Counted from the stretch's first letter, positions 35,035-45,100 are shown. The stretch: 64,000 nucleotides of DNA from Bacteroidia bacterium (GCA_025454875.1 JALONP010000013.1:62001-126000), one strand, 5' to 3'. A program made the numbers and translations. The notes: generated by a model not told the origin, from the letters alone.

Positions 35035-37557
35035 TTATTTCTGTATAGGCTTTTCTGAATAATTGGATTTTAAATCATTAATCCCAAGTGAATGGGCATC
35101 GAGTAGCTTTTGCATATGATCTGCAGACAGGTCATTTACATCCAAGCTTCGAAATTCTTTGAAAAAGGCTTTGACATTATGAATAAGCTTTGACAGTCCT
35201 GCCCTAAGAATAACTTCTGTATTGCTGTTTGAAAATCCCGCAGCTGCCGTTACATATTTGGTCGGAACTATCATCATAGGTTTATAATTAAATTCATATT
35301 CCCTCTCGAACCATGCACACGAGTTATTCATCTGTCCAACCTCCGTCTTTACAATTTCAGTTCGGTGATCCTTAACCTCATTTTTGCATTCAAACAGAAT
35401 ATAATCATTATCTCGAATGCACCATAAGTTGTCAGGCCCTTGACCTCGTTCCCTGTCGGGCTGTTCTGCAGAGAAGCCTAAAACTAAACCTAATTCATTG
35501 ACAGCACTCTCAAATTTCTCAGACTTTACACCAAACTGCAAATTATTAAGGATTTCGTCCAACTGAATGGTAAGCTGTTGATGGTTATCAAAGCCTTTTA
35601 TCCATTTTATAATATTTTCGATCCTATTTTGGCTTACAAAATTGATTTTTGAAACATTCATCCCCTCTCTCGGCTTTAGAAGTAGTTTATTCATTTTATG
35701 TGCTGCAACTTGTTTTGCATTAGACTCTGTCTTACTTTTAGGATAAAGATATCTTGAAATTTCTTGCATATACCATCCAATTTCGGTCTTGTCCGTTACA
35801 AAATCATCAATGAGTTTTTGAATAATATCTGCCGCTTTTTCGTGTTCTCCCATGAGGTGTTTAACTTCAGCATCCTTCTCCAATTGTAGTACATTCAAAA
35901 CACGCTTTTCTCTTTCCACAACGGGAGCGCTGTTCATCTTATCCACGTAAAAAAGCTTCCATCCATCATCCCTTTTAATGCATTGTTTTATTAAACCTTT
36001 TACTACTTCAATCTTATTTGTACCTGGTTTTAACTCCTCCTTTGCAATTCCAGCGATCTCAATACCTATATCAATCTGGGTTTGTGTTTGTGTAGAAAAG
36101 AATTTACGGTTCTTCTTACTTCGAATCGCGCTCACAAGTTCTGATCCTGTTAAAATGATTACACAATAATCCCTTTCTCCTCTCACGCCTCTTCCAAGCC
36201 CTTGCTCAATCTTCTGGGCAATTTTTACTAATATGGCCTCACTATCAACCCTGCAATATTCCTGATATCTATCAGAAAGATTTTGAGCATAAGGCTTTGA
36301 ATCCAGCACTAATACTCGACATGAATTATCAGCTAAATCGATCCCGTCATATCTATTAACTAATACATTGCAATTATCAAACTCGCCGGCCTTTAGGATA
36401 CTGATATCATCATCGATACTGTCAGATTTTGAAATTTTAGCGCCAGAATCTTCCCATATCTCAGACTGGGCAAAACTGGGAACTAAGGCAATAACCCCAT
36501 ACTCTCTCCCTTTGGTTCTTGGAGAATACTCTTCTACGATAGCTTTTCTATCTAAGGATTCGTCAATAAGTGAGGGAATTAATATCATTTTTTCACCAGA
36601 CCATTTTTCTTTAGCGTATGTTAAGGGATTCAATATTGCATCTTTATCTAAGCCAAGTCCTTTAATAAAAAAGGAATCGTCATTAGTTGTCGCAGACATT
36701 AAAACTCGGTGATCTGCCTTCGAAAATGTTCCGAATTGCTCAATAGGATTTAAATAAGGTGAGATTTCGATATGGCTACCGGAAACAATGCATTGACATT
36801 CTCCAATAGAATCCTTTATCAATCGCCAAGCAAATTTAATATTGAGACTGTCCTGTAGGCCAGAAATCAATTCGGTCACCTCGTACACTTTATCCTGCCA
36901 TGCCCAATAAGGAACTAAAAGAAACGCATCGTGACTTTTACTTTTTACATCCATTAAAGTGCCCAACCCTTGCTTTTCTAATTCGTTTTCAAAAATCTGA
37001 ATCAGCTTTTCATAGCCATTCTCATTGTTTTTAATTGTTATGGTGAATGCCTTTTGAATAGCATCTATACATGCATGGGAATCATCCAATACAATGCAGC
37101 CTACCATTTCTGACTGATTGTTTATTCCAAACTTAGTCAAGCCATTGAAGAGTTTTTGAACAGAAGTAATAAGAATGGATTTTGATTCTAAAAAATCATT
37201 CGGAATGGTTTTGTCTTCATTAATTGTACAATATTTAAACCCGAATTGTTTAGCCTGTTCACAAGTTTGGTTCACCAAATTTTGTGTAGGACTTAAGTAT
37301 AATGCAGGACCTTTCTGCTGGTTTAGTTTTGATTGGAGGATGAGTAGTCCTATCAATGTTTTTCCTTGACCTGTATGTAGCTTTAAGATTACATTCTTCT
37401 TTTCTTGGTAGCTATCCCACCAATCCGTTAACACGGATAGCTGTGCAGGGCGGAGAGCATTTTTATCACTTGCTCTATCCAAAGTTTCATAAATGTCTAC
37501 AGGGTTTGTTTTAATTGCAGTAGCCTTAGTCGCTACCCTTTTTCCAAAATCGACCAT
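35035..37557 (-). CDS. SF2 helicase with PD-(D/E)xK-like C-terminal domain
   Basis: An 840-aa protein. Helicase motifs: Walker A LHTGQGKT (61-68), motif II LDDSH (about 157-161), motif III SATT, and an arginine-finger motif QGLGRGVRG. The C-terminal part has GPDNLW then YILFECKN, spaced like D-(x)n-ExK of PD-(D/E)xK nucleases (D709, E723, K725). The gene lies 14 bp after the DUF3732 ATPase and looks like the last member of the ABC-3C-like operon. It may unwind and cut foreign DNA; the nuclease part is inferred from the motif only. Confidence 0.85.
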   Translation of the reverse strand: MVDFGKRVATKATAIKTNPVDIYETLDRASDKNALRPAQLSVLTDWWDSYQEKKNVILKLHTGQGKTLIGLLILQSKLNQQKGPALYLSPTQNLVNQTCEQAKQFGFKYCTINEDKTIPNDFLESKSILITSVQKLFNGLTKFGINNQSEMVGCIVLDDSHACIDAIQKAFTITIKNNENGYEKLIQIFENELEKQGLGTLMDVKSKSHDAFLLVPYWAWQDKVYEVTELISGLQDSLNIKFAWRLIKDSIGECQCIVSGSHIEISPYLNPIEQFGTFSKADHRVLMSATTNDDSFFIKGLGLDKDAILNPLTYAKEKWSGEKMILIPSLIDESLDRKAIVEEYSPRTKGREYGVIALVPSFAQSEIWEDSGAKISKSDSIDDDISILKAGEFDNCNVLVNRYDGIDLADNSCRVLVLDSKPYAQNLSDRYQEYCRVDSEAILVKIAQKIEQGLGRGVRGERDYCVIILTGSELVSAIRSKKNRKFFSTQTQTQIDIGIEIAGIAKEELKPGTNKIEVVKGLIKQCIKRDDGWKLFYVDKMNSAPVVEREKRVLNVLQLEKDAEVKHLMGEHEKAADIIQKLIDDFVTDKTEIGWYMQEISRYLYPKSKTESNAKQVAAHKMNKLLLKPREGMNVSKINFVSQNRIENIIKWIKGFDNHQQLTIQLDEILNNLQFGVKSEKFESAVNELGLVLGFSAEQPDRERGQGPDNLWCIRDNDYILFECKNEVKDHRTEIVKTEVGQMNNSCAWFEREYEFNYKPMMIVPTKYVTAAAGFSNSNTEVILRAGLSKLIHNVKAFFKEFRSLDVNDLSADHMQKLLDAHSLGINDLKSNYSEKPIQK

Positions 37558-37571
37558 AACTCAATACTTAA

Positions 37572-39584
37572 TTAATTATCATAAAACCAGTTGTTAGGAA
37601 TTAAGGCATTGTCTTTATTCCATCTAATTCCATCCACATAATTTGTTCCATCAATGCCTCCCCATATCTGGTCCGAAGCATGTTCTAGGACTATTATTTG
37701 TGTATTCCCATTAGTCTTCTTCATAAATGCTGACATAGCTTCAAAAATGGCTTTAACCCTTACCAGATCATCTGAATCTATTGAACTCATTTGTTGCTGC
37801 TCATCGCTCTTTATAGCTTCGGGAAAATATGCTTGACTTGGTTGATCAAATACGATAAAAGAAGGAGTGTGATTATTCGATTTTAAGGTTAAAAAAAACT
37901 CATGAAGTGCTAAAATGATTGACAAGTGAAATCCCATCCAATTTGAACCACTTCCTATCTCCCACAGATAATCTTCTCTTCCAGATCGAAATGAAGAAAT
38001 CTTCAAGGTCAGTTCTTTTATATCAAGCCTTGTGGGATTTGTGTGATTCTCTACTTTCAATATCTCCTTATAACCAGTAATGTTCTGAGAAATCCTATTC
38101 ATTACATCATTATATCTTTTCGGATTATTAAGCCCTTCAATTTGATCTAAAATAGTGGCTATTTCTTTTCTTAAACGTTCTGTTTCTGTATAAAGAGACC
38201 CATCGATACTGATTTCATCTAAGTTCTTTAGATTTTGTTCAATCCTGCCAACATATCGGTATGCGGTTTCAATACTTTTTCGCTGCCTTTCAATCTGTTC
38301 ATTTTGCCGACTAATTCCATCCAACTCAATTCTCAAACCATTAACATCCTTCTCCATATCTAATATCTCACGTTCTAATAAGGTGACTTCCTTGTCAAGA
38401 ATATCCTTAGCGGAATTTATCTGTGAAATCTTGTTACTCAAACCCTCATAAACAGTTAAAAGTTGTTGAATATCTTTATTTGGAGATTCATGATTGGTTC
38501 CACAAACAGGGCATTGATTAGCCGAGCTAATTTTGTCAGACAACCATCCATTCTGGGCTAGTTCAAGCCTTCCTCTTTGATTATTTACTGCTGCCCGGTA
38601 ATCTTGAGACGTGTTATTGAAATTTTTTATTTGATGAAGCTTAAACCTTTTCTCATCTATATCATTCAATAAGTCTTTTTCCTTTTTTTCGATCTTAGAT
38701 TTATATGCAATTATCCTATTGGAAACACCTTCCGATATTTTTGGAAGAGTAAAGGACTTCATCCTTTCAGGAATTAATTGAAGATAAACTACATAATTTT
38801 CCAAAGTCCATTCATCTTCAGGAAATGGCGTATCATTTAGGATTCCCAAATCTAATGCAGTTAAATAATTAGCCTTAACCTCTACTTCCCAGGCTTTTCT
38901 TATCTTCTGCTTATCTTCAATGATTCCCACTAATCTCTTTAGCTCTTCTCTTAGTAGCTTTAAGCGTTTTTCCAGCTCAAGCGTTTCATTTTTAATAAGC
39001 CCCAATGCCAAAGGAAAGATGGTAGTTAGCTTAAAACGATGCTCAACTGTATCAGCCTTATAAAACAAAGTGTAAGGATTTGCAATTATATGCTGAGGTT
39101 GAAAGCAAAAAGCCAAAAAGTCCTTAAAACTCGGACGTTCTTCATATACCTTCTTATCAGCTGTATTTTCAGCAAAGTCCAAACTCGGCAATTTGTTAAG
39201 TTGGTTTAGCCTATTTACTACCTGTTTGTTGGTTCGTTTGTTGCTGTCGGTAATCCTATCAGGAATGGTAACACTTTTACCCTCTTCATAGTACATTTCA
39301 CTGGTAGCAGCGTGTGCGCCCGGTTCCTTTCTGGCGAGTAGTATCTGTGTATTGTTATGGGTTACCAAAATTCCAAACCAAGATGTATAATCTCTAATAG
39401 GGCCAACAGGAATAGCACATTTACTGCTTCCTAAGCAATAGTCAATGATTGGTATTATTGAAGATTTTCCAGTTTGGCTATCCCCAACAATAACATTTAT
39501 TTGATCTTCGCTTAGAGAAATCTCTCTTCTGTCCAACCCTTCTTTTTTAGGCCACAGAATAATTTTGTTTATTTTAAAGTTCAT
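37572..39584 (-). CDS. DUF3732 SMC/Rad50-like ABC ATPase (ABC-3C ATPase component)
   Basis: A 670-aa protein with Walker A GDSQTGKSS (34-42), a long coiled coil broken by a CPVCGTNH zinc-hook-like motif (about residue 365), and a C-terminal head with SFIVFDQPSQAYFP as Walker B. It matches DUF3732, a family I recall as the ATPase of ABC three-component conflict systems. The ATG at 39584 overlaps the stop of the middle component as ATGA; 9 codons further upstream are open but would overlap more. It probably senses DNA ends or structures. Confidence 0.87.
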   Translation of the reverse strand: MNFKINKIILWPKKEGLDRREISLSEDQINVIVGDSQTGKSSIIPIIDYCLGSSKCAIPVGPIRDYTSWFGILVTHNNTQILLARKEPGAHAATSEMYYEEGKSVTIPDRITDSNKRTNKQVVNRLNQLNKLPSLDFAENTADKKVYEERPSFKDFLAFCFQPQHIIANPYTLFYKADTVEHRFKLTTIFPLALGLIKNETLELEKRLKLLREELKRLVGIIEDKQKIRKAWEVEVKANYLTALDLGILNDTPFPEDEWTLENYVVYLQLIPERMKSFTLPKISEGVSNRIIAYKSKIEKKEKDLLNDIDEKRFKLHQIKNFNNTSQDYRAAVNNQRGRLELAQNGWLSDKISSANQCPVCGTNHESPNKDIQQLLTVYEGLSNKISQINSAKDILDKEVTLLEREILDMEKDVNGLRIELDGISRQNEQIERQRKSIETAYRYVGRIEQNLKNLDEISIDGSLYTETERLRKEIATILDQIEGLNNPKRYNDVMNRISQNITGYKEILKVENHTNPTRLDIKELTLKISSFRSGREDYLWEIGSGSNWMGFHLSIILALHEFFLTLKSNNHTPSFIVFDQPSQAYFPEAIKSDEQQQMSSIDSDDLVRVKAIFEAMSAFMKKTNGNTQIIVLEHASDQIWGGIDGTNYVDGIRWNKDNALIPNNWFYDN

Positions 39585-40075
39585 CAGAAAATTATATTGA
39601 GAGAGATACATAGTTCTTCAATAGGGTACTGCGCAAACCATTTGCCTAATGTTTCAGACGATTTTATTATTTTCTGATTGTCCGAGAACCGAAATTTAGG
39701 TATCGCATTTGATTTGTTGGAAGGTATCAATTGGGCCGTTTCTTGGTTATATGAGAGTAAAGCTGTACAGAAGGCAATATTCAAGGATTTGAAAGTTTGT
39801 GGGCTCATTGCAATCATCCTTTGTTGCAATCCTACCGGGATATCCCGATTATCGGATAAGGTAGTCAGAAACCGGGATTTAGTGACACGCTCTACCTTTG
39901 CGATCTCATTTACGCAATCCTCATTAAATACAATAGGCAAAACAGCCATTGAATAAGGCAGAATAGGGCCTTCCTGCTTACTTTTTACCTTATAATAGGA
40001 GCTTGTAAAAGCATATAGTGCTGATGCTCCAAGAGCATAATTTTGCATCGTATAAAATTCATTCATGTGTTTCAA
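39584..40075 (-). CDS. ABC three-component system middle component
   Basis: A 163-aa helical protein (MQNYALGASALYAFTSSYYKV, LPYSMAVLPIVFNEDCVNEIAK, KSLNIAFCTALLSY). Pattern and place between the effector and the DUF3732 ATPase fit the middle component of ABC-3C systems, thought to link ATPase and effector. Translation is coupled on both sides: its start overlaps the effector stop by 17 bp and its stop overlaps the ATPase ATG. Met at 40066 is an alternative start. No enzymatic motif is visible. Confidence 0.8.
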   Translation of the reverse strand: MKHMNEFYTMQNYALGASALYAFTSSYYKVKSKQEGPILPYSMAVLPIVFNEDCVNEIAKVERVTKSRFLTTLSDNRDIPVGLQQRMIAMSPQTFKSLNIAFCTALLSYNQETAQLIPSNKSNAIPKFRFSDNQKIIKSSETLGKWFAQYPIEELCISLNIIF

Positions 40076-41231
40076 TATTATTCATCAAAATAACGTATTC
40101 AGGATGCCAACCCAGCCTAAGGCTATCAGATAAAGAATGATAGCTTCCTCTAGTAAAAAAGTAACCTCGCAATTCGAACTCCCCAATCTTTGCGTTGTGG
40201 TCCAGTGTAGATAGGCATATCAGTCGTCCAATTTCATGCTTTTCTCTACTGGAGTATGTAATCTGAGTCGTTCGAGATATGGTTTGCCATCTTAAAAAGA
40301 GTTCCTCATTCATTTGATTTATTTCCTCTTCTGTTATATAGCCTTTTTTAGCAATAAGCGTCTTCTTGTTAACCGTATTTAGGTAATCGCTTATTGCTTC
40401 CTGAAGTTCTTCCTGAGGAACATTAATAAGTTTCAATTGCTTGATGTAATTGTTTTGATGCTCCGCGATCTCAATATCCTTGGTAACTTCTCCTAACTGA
40501 AAAATCTTATCGTTAATAACCTTATCACGATAAGAACTTAATTCTCGGTTCTTTACTCTTATAAAATCGTCACGTTCAATTAATGCGGGCTGCTTATTGC
40601 GCCATGCAGTTGTTACCTGATTAAAGAGCCAGCCTAGAGTCGAATTAATTACTGCATTTGCCACTTCTTCACCTTCTACGATTTGTAGGTCTGAAATTAA
40701 TTGCTTTCTGTATTCCGGCCCACAAACATCCGAACCGGAACTAAATATAATTTTAGAGATAAGCCCCTTTAATAAATCTTCCTCAAATTCAAGAATTTTT
40801 TCTGCAATGCCCTTTACCTCGCCATTTAAATTAGAAATTGCTTCTTTAATAGAAGCCACACAAGCATTTATTTCATCCGAGGTTGATGCGTTGCCGATTG
40901 TTTCAGCTAAGGAACCATTCGTCACCTTATTGGTAACTAAATAAAATGTAGTTCTATCAAAATCTATTTCTTGATTGTTAAGGGCATTTAACCATATTAA
41001 CAAAGTCTTCCATAAATCCGGGCGGGAAGGATTAAATGGGAAATTAGTAGTGGAACTTTTATCCTGTTCATGTATCCTTTCTCCAGTTTTCAGAATTACT
41101 ACAACATCATCTTCAGTTTCAATACCAACTACTGAATTGCTCGGGCTTTTGGCAAGCCAAGACATTGCCCTTTCTATTTGAAAGAAGTAACCCAGTGCTT
41201 GTCCTGCAGCAGTATGAGTAGTAAGCGACAT
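40059..41231 (-). CDS. ABC-3C effector with predicted nuclease N terminus
   Basis: A 390-aa protein from Met 41231 (MSLTTHTAAGQALGYFFQIERAM). The N-terminal 75 residues follow the Cap4/DUF4297-like restriction-endonuclease pattern: GYFFQ helix, GIETEDDVVV strand (acidic residues 38-42) and IHEQDKSS (55-58) as ExxK/QxK. The C-terminal half is helical and would be the ABC-3C C-terminal domain that docks to the ATPase complex. First gene of the operon, so it is the likely toxin/nuclease unleashed on infection. Nuclease activity is inferred from motif only. Confidence 0.78.
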   Translation of the reverse strand: MSLTTHTAAGQALGYFFQIERAMSWLAKSPSNSVVGIETEDDVVVILKTGERIHEQDKSSTTNFPFNPSRPDLWKTLLIWLNALNNQEIDFDRTTFYLVTNKVTNGSLAETIGNASTSDEINACVASIKEAISNLNGEVKGIAEKILEFEEDLLKGLISKIIFSSGSDVCGPEYRKQLISDLQIVEGEEVANAVINSTLGWLFNQVTTAWRNKQPALIERDDFIRVKNRELSSYRDKVINDKIFQLGEVTKDIEIAEHQNNYIKQLKLINVPQEELQEAISDYLNTVNKKTLIAKKGYITEEEINQMNEELFLRWQTISRTTQITYSSREKHEIGRLICLSTLDHNAKIGEFELRGYFFTRGSYHSLSDSLRLGWHPEYVILMNNIETHE

Positions 41232-41261
41232 TGTGAGTTTTTTTGAATTTGGCTTGTATAT

Positions 41262-41269
41262 CAAATATA
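41262..41269 (-). promoter_or_regulatory. -7 box (TATATTTG) of the ABC-3C operon
   Basis: Minus-strand TATATTTG matches TAnnTTTG; the effector ATG lies 30 bp downstream, a normal leader. No clear -33 TTTG is visible. Confidence 0.45.
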
Positions 41270-41355
41270 AATATATCAGGTTAATGATTTACCCTTAATT
41301 AACACAAATTTTATATCACAAATTTCCGAAAACCAATTAGTTTTTCCTATATATT

Positions 41356-41389
41356 AAAAGAGCTTAAGATGAGTCATAGGCTCTTTTTT
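41356..41389. terminator. Hairpin terminator separating the RHS operon from the ABC-3C operon
   Basis: Arms AAAAGAGC and GCTCTTTT enclose a 16-nt loop; the minus strand reads into TTTT and the plus strand into T6. It would stop transcripts of the RHS operon before the ABC-3C promoter. Confidence 0.65.
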
Positions 41390-41791
41390 GAATAATCTAT
41401 TTGTTAACTTTTTTAGTCTGAATATCACACTCGTCACCGTTCGTAGGTATAGCGTAATTTGGCATGATACAATAAGCATATGCTTCAAGACCTTTATATT
41501 TTTGACAGTATTGAATACTGTTAACAAGTATATCCAAATACTTAAGCTTTGTAAATCCATCCAACCAATCTACTACAGTAACTGTTACAAGGTAACACTT
41601 GCCCTATTCCATTTTTAAAAATTCTGACATGCGGGAAATAGTAATAAGCGAGAACACCACTGTTGTTTTATAACTCAAAATTCAACTTCTTACGCATTGC
41701 CCAAAGTAATCGGGGCAGCTTCGGGTTATTTATCGTTACTCTCTCACGCATTACAAATGCGCGAGAACTGGGTTTTTTATGAATTAATGTT
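41390..41791. other. Non-coding boundary region between defence island and RHS operon
   Basis: I see no supported gene; short ORFs in both directions lack family features. An 11-bp imperfect hairpin (TCTCaCGCATT / AATGCGcGAGA, 41742-41766) is followed by T6 on the plus strand. I found no copy of the tRNA-Met 3' end that would mark the far attachment site. Confidence 0.5.
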
Positions 41792-42100
41792 CTACTTGCT
41801 TTTAAAAACTCTCAAAGTGTAATAACATATAGCCCAATATAATACCCAAACAATTATCTGACTTATATATGGTAAGATTGAATTTGTGTAAACGAATTCC
41901 ATGAACTCAAATGGTATCATTGAGAATACAAAAATATAATGATTGTTAAACCTGTCGCCTATGCTGCTAAAAGCATGAAACTGAATAATAGGAACTATAC
42001 AGTATATAAATGTAATTATCCCTGTTAAAATCAATAATCTAATATTTTGGACCTGTGTCGAGGTCTGCTGGATTTGCTTCTTTTTCATTTCCGAATTCAT
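41792..42100 (-). CDS. Small three-helix membrane protein, candidate immunity protein
   Basis: A 102-aa protein with a basic N terminus (MNSEMKKKQIQQTS) and three hydrophobic segments (about 21-42, 52-70 and 76-96). It overlaps the 3' end of the RHS gene by 62 bp in another frame; Met5 (42088) is an alternative start. Position directly after an RHS toxin tip is the usual place of immunity genes. Membrane location would suit a toxin that attacks phospholipids. No family recognised; role inferred from context. Confidence 0.65.
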   Translation of the reverse strand: MNSEMKKKQIQQTSTQVQNIRLLILTGIITFIYCIVPIIQFHAFSSIGDRFNNHYIFVFSMIPFEFMEFVYTNSILPYISQIIVWVLYWAICYYTLRVFKSK

Positions 42101-45100
42101 CTTTACCTTTATAATCTTCAGCTACTTTAAACCAGTACTTACCAAATTCAGCAGCTTCTTTTGTTTCTTTTGACACGGGTTTGCCTGTATACGCATCTTT
42201 TTCTCCCTTATTATACTTCTCGACAATTTTTTTAGCGTCTTTTATATACTTGACATTTGCATCAGTGGATTTATCACTTAAAATACCTGTTACACCTGCT
42301 ACACCCGCTTTATCATAGTCTTTATCATGTTGCTTGGCAATAGCATCTGTTTCATCAATTGGTGCTAAACTATAATCATCATACAATACATTGGGACTTT
42401 CACCAATTTTAGGTAATTTAGGATTATCACCTCCTTGATAGATACCATGTAAATTAGTCTTAAACTCTGTTTTGGTTTGAACTGTATTTTCTACGGAGTT
42501 AACATAAACAAAATCGTATTGAACTCCTGGTCCTCTAGTATTTGGATTTTTTAACTCATAGTCCGTAGTTACCGAAATTGCCGTAGTTTTACCGTCTACT
42601 ACTAATATTGTAAAGGTAGCATATTCTAAACCATCTAAATCTATACCATCAATAGGCCTGTTTGATGCAAACTGATATGGAGTAAGCATTGGATAAGCGT
42701 AAGAAAGGGGGTCAACAGATTTAAACCTTGCTAGACGCTTGTCATAAATTCGCATTCCATAGTCTTGCTGCCCTTCAACCTCTTTGTCGTCTTCTTTTGC
42801 ATTGAAAGAAAAACGATACTTACTCGTTGAATTTATTCCCAAATCTTCTTCTACTAAAGCATTGTCTATCCAAAAGTACTTACCAACTTGAGGGAATGGA
42901 CTTACTTCGGCATGAATATCTGTAAATGTGCCTTGCGCCATAAACCATAACGTGTAAGTTCCACTGGCTGTAATAGTCATACTTGCTAATTCATCAGCTG
43001 GGTTTGCACTATTTTGTTTTTTTGCATACAGCCTAATTCCGCTAGTGTTTCCAATATCAACAGTAACAGTATACTTATACCATTTTAATGGGATTGTGTT
43101 TTGTACCCTTGAAAAAACCCTACTCGCACCACTTGTTGTATTTACCTTGAGTCTACCATTATCTAATTGCATGGTAGCACCTGCGTACCACCACCCACTT
43201 GTTGAACTTGTAAAACTATCATTGAGTAAAACCGTTTTAGGAACTTTCTGAGCATTAAATGTTCGACCTGACAGTGGTGCTCCAAAAGGACTGTAATCAG
43301 TGGCTGTTAACACCTCAGCTCTATATTCGATAAAGTTATTTCCATTGCATATAGCGGCTCTTTTATCTGAAACAGTAACCAATACATTTCCTAAGTGATT
43401 GTTAAGCTCATATTGCTTATTGCCTCTAACTATTTCATAAAAAGTAGTTGTTGGGTTGCTAGCATCCACAAATCTGGTAACTACTGGCTGGGTTAAGGTG
43501 CCATTGCTATCATTACCATACACGCGTTGCCAAGCCATCACTTTATTGGTATTGTGAATTCCAAGCCTTGATGATCCGTACAAACTCCACTCTTTGAGGT
43601 TAAACGAGTCAACATATGCTTTTGATTGGTTATAGAATTCAACGTAGAAAACATTTCCATATGTATTTGCAATATGTGCGAAGTAGTTTTCCATGCCATT
43701 ACCTGTGCTATCGTAAAGGTAATGATTTTGTTGGTATTGTGTAATATAGGTGCGCTGGTTGATACCATTAAATTGTAAAAATGAAGCCAGATGGTTTTGT
43801 ATTGCCCAATCAAGCCAATCTGCATCAGAATCATTCTCAGCATAAAGGGCATCCCATAAACCGCCTGGGTTATTGTTATTCCAATATTCAATAATTTCGA
43901 AGTTGCTCAATTGGTTGCAGCTAATATTCGGATTCATGTTTACATTGGTTAAAAATGCCCTAATGTCTGGTATTTGGGCAAGTATTTTTGATAAAGGTTT
44001 CCTTCCTTGATCTCTTGTAAACATTTCACTCAGTGTGAGAAAGAGTAAATTTGATTCATTGCATTGATCTCTGTCTCCTCTGTAAAAACTATTAATAATG
44101 TCTATAACCCATTGATCCTGTGATTGCACACGATTAGATATCCCGATTGCCGCATTATTAGGAGTACTACCTCCTATTCCTAGCTCGTCCATTAATTGGT
44201 TATATTGCGTCTGATCATATATCCAAATATGTGATAAGTAACTCAATAAAGCTGTTTGGTTTCCAAATATTGCATAATCCAACCGAGGCAATATCTGCTG
44301 AGTAGACGCATTATTTAAGCATTCGCAAATGGTTGTAAGTATATCAATAAAATCAGGTCTACTCATGATGTATGTAATCATAGAGTCGGTTGGTAATTGG
44401 TTTTGAATTAAACTATCGTAACTAACCAAAGGGTTGGCCCCATTAATGGCCGAGAGCGGATTCAGCGTTAACAAGAATTGCCTTATTTGAGCCGGATTAT
44501 TAAGCATATTGTTTTTAATGCTTGTTATCATCTGCGTGTTGTATGCCGCTCCGTTCGTTCCGTGTAAAGTAGCAATAAAGTCTCCAAAACTGGTTTCATT
44601 TGTTTTACTCACAATGGCCGTATTCACTTGGCTATACGTTAATGAATCATAGTCAATTATTTTGTTAAGATGCCTGTCGTAGGTTGCCAAAATATTACCT
44701 TGAGCATCTCTCATGTAATAGGTGAAAACCTTGAATTGCCCTTTAATTTTTGGAGTAACTAATTTTAAGATTCGATGTCCATCAGGAGAATAGGCAAAGT
44801 CTAAATCAGGCTTTTTACTTGTTGAAGTTCTTCTGATACGTGTAATTTTACCATACACATTCCACTCAATTGAGGCAATTTCTTCCGCAGCATCGCTTAT
44901 CAAGTTTCCTATTGAGTCGTAGGTATAGTTAAATGAATTATTTTGGTCGTCAATATCATCATTATATGCGGTGCTGGCTACAATGTCTCTAACCCTACTT
45001 AAGCGATTTTTACCAGCATAGTATTCATAATTCAAACTATCCATTGCAGCATTTAACCCTTGGTTATTTGAACGCCTTACTTGCGTTATGATATTACCAT

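Noticed and set aside
41354-41618. Two overlapping ORFs (68 aa minus, 76 aa plus) beside the RHS operon
   Set aside because: AT-rich, hydrophobic by composition, mutually antisense, one runs through a terminator hairpin; no support as genes or orphan toxin tips.
41700-41732. Possible attachment-site copy of the tRNA-Met 3' end
   Set aside because: GGGGCAGCTTCGGG is only vaguely similar to the T-arm; no aligned match of more than a few bases.
41742-41766. Hairpin as a terminator for the RHS operon
   Set aside because: The T run lies on the plus strand, 6 bp from the stem; on the minus strand there is none, so the hairpin at 41356 is a better terminator.
23416-42100. CRISPR array
   Set aside because: Repeats here (CCGTATTTACGG, palindromes) are short, irregularly spaced and partly coding; no regular spacer pattern and no cas genes in the window.
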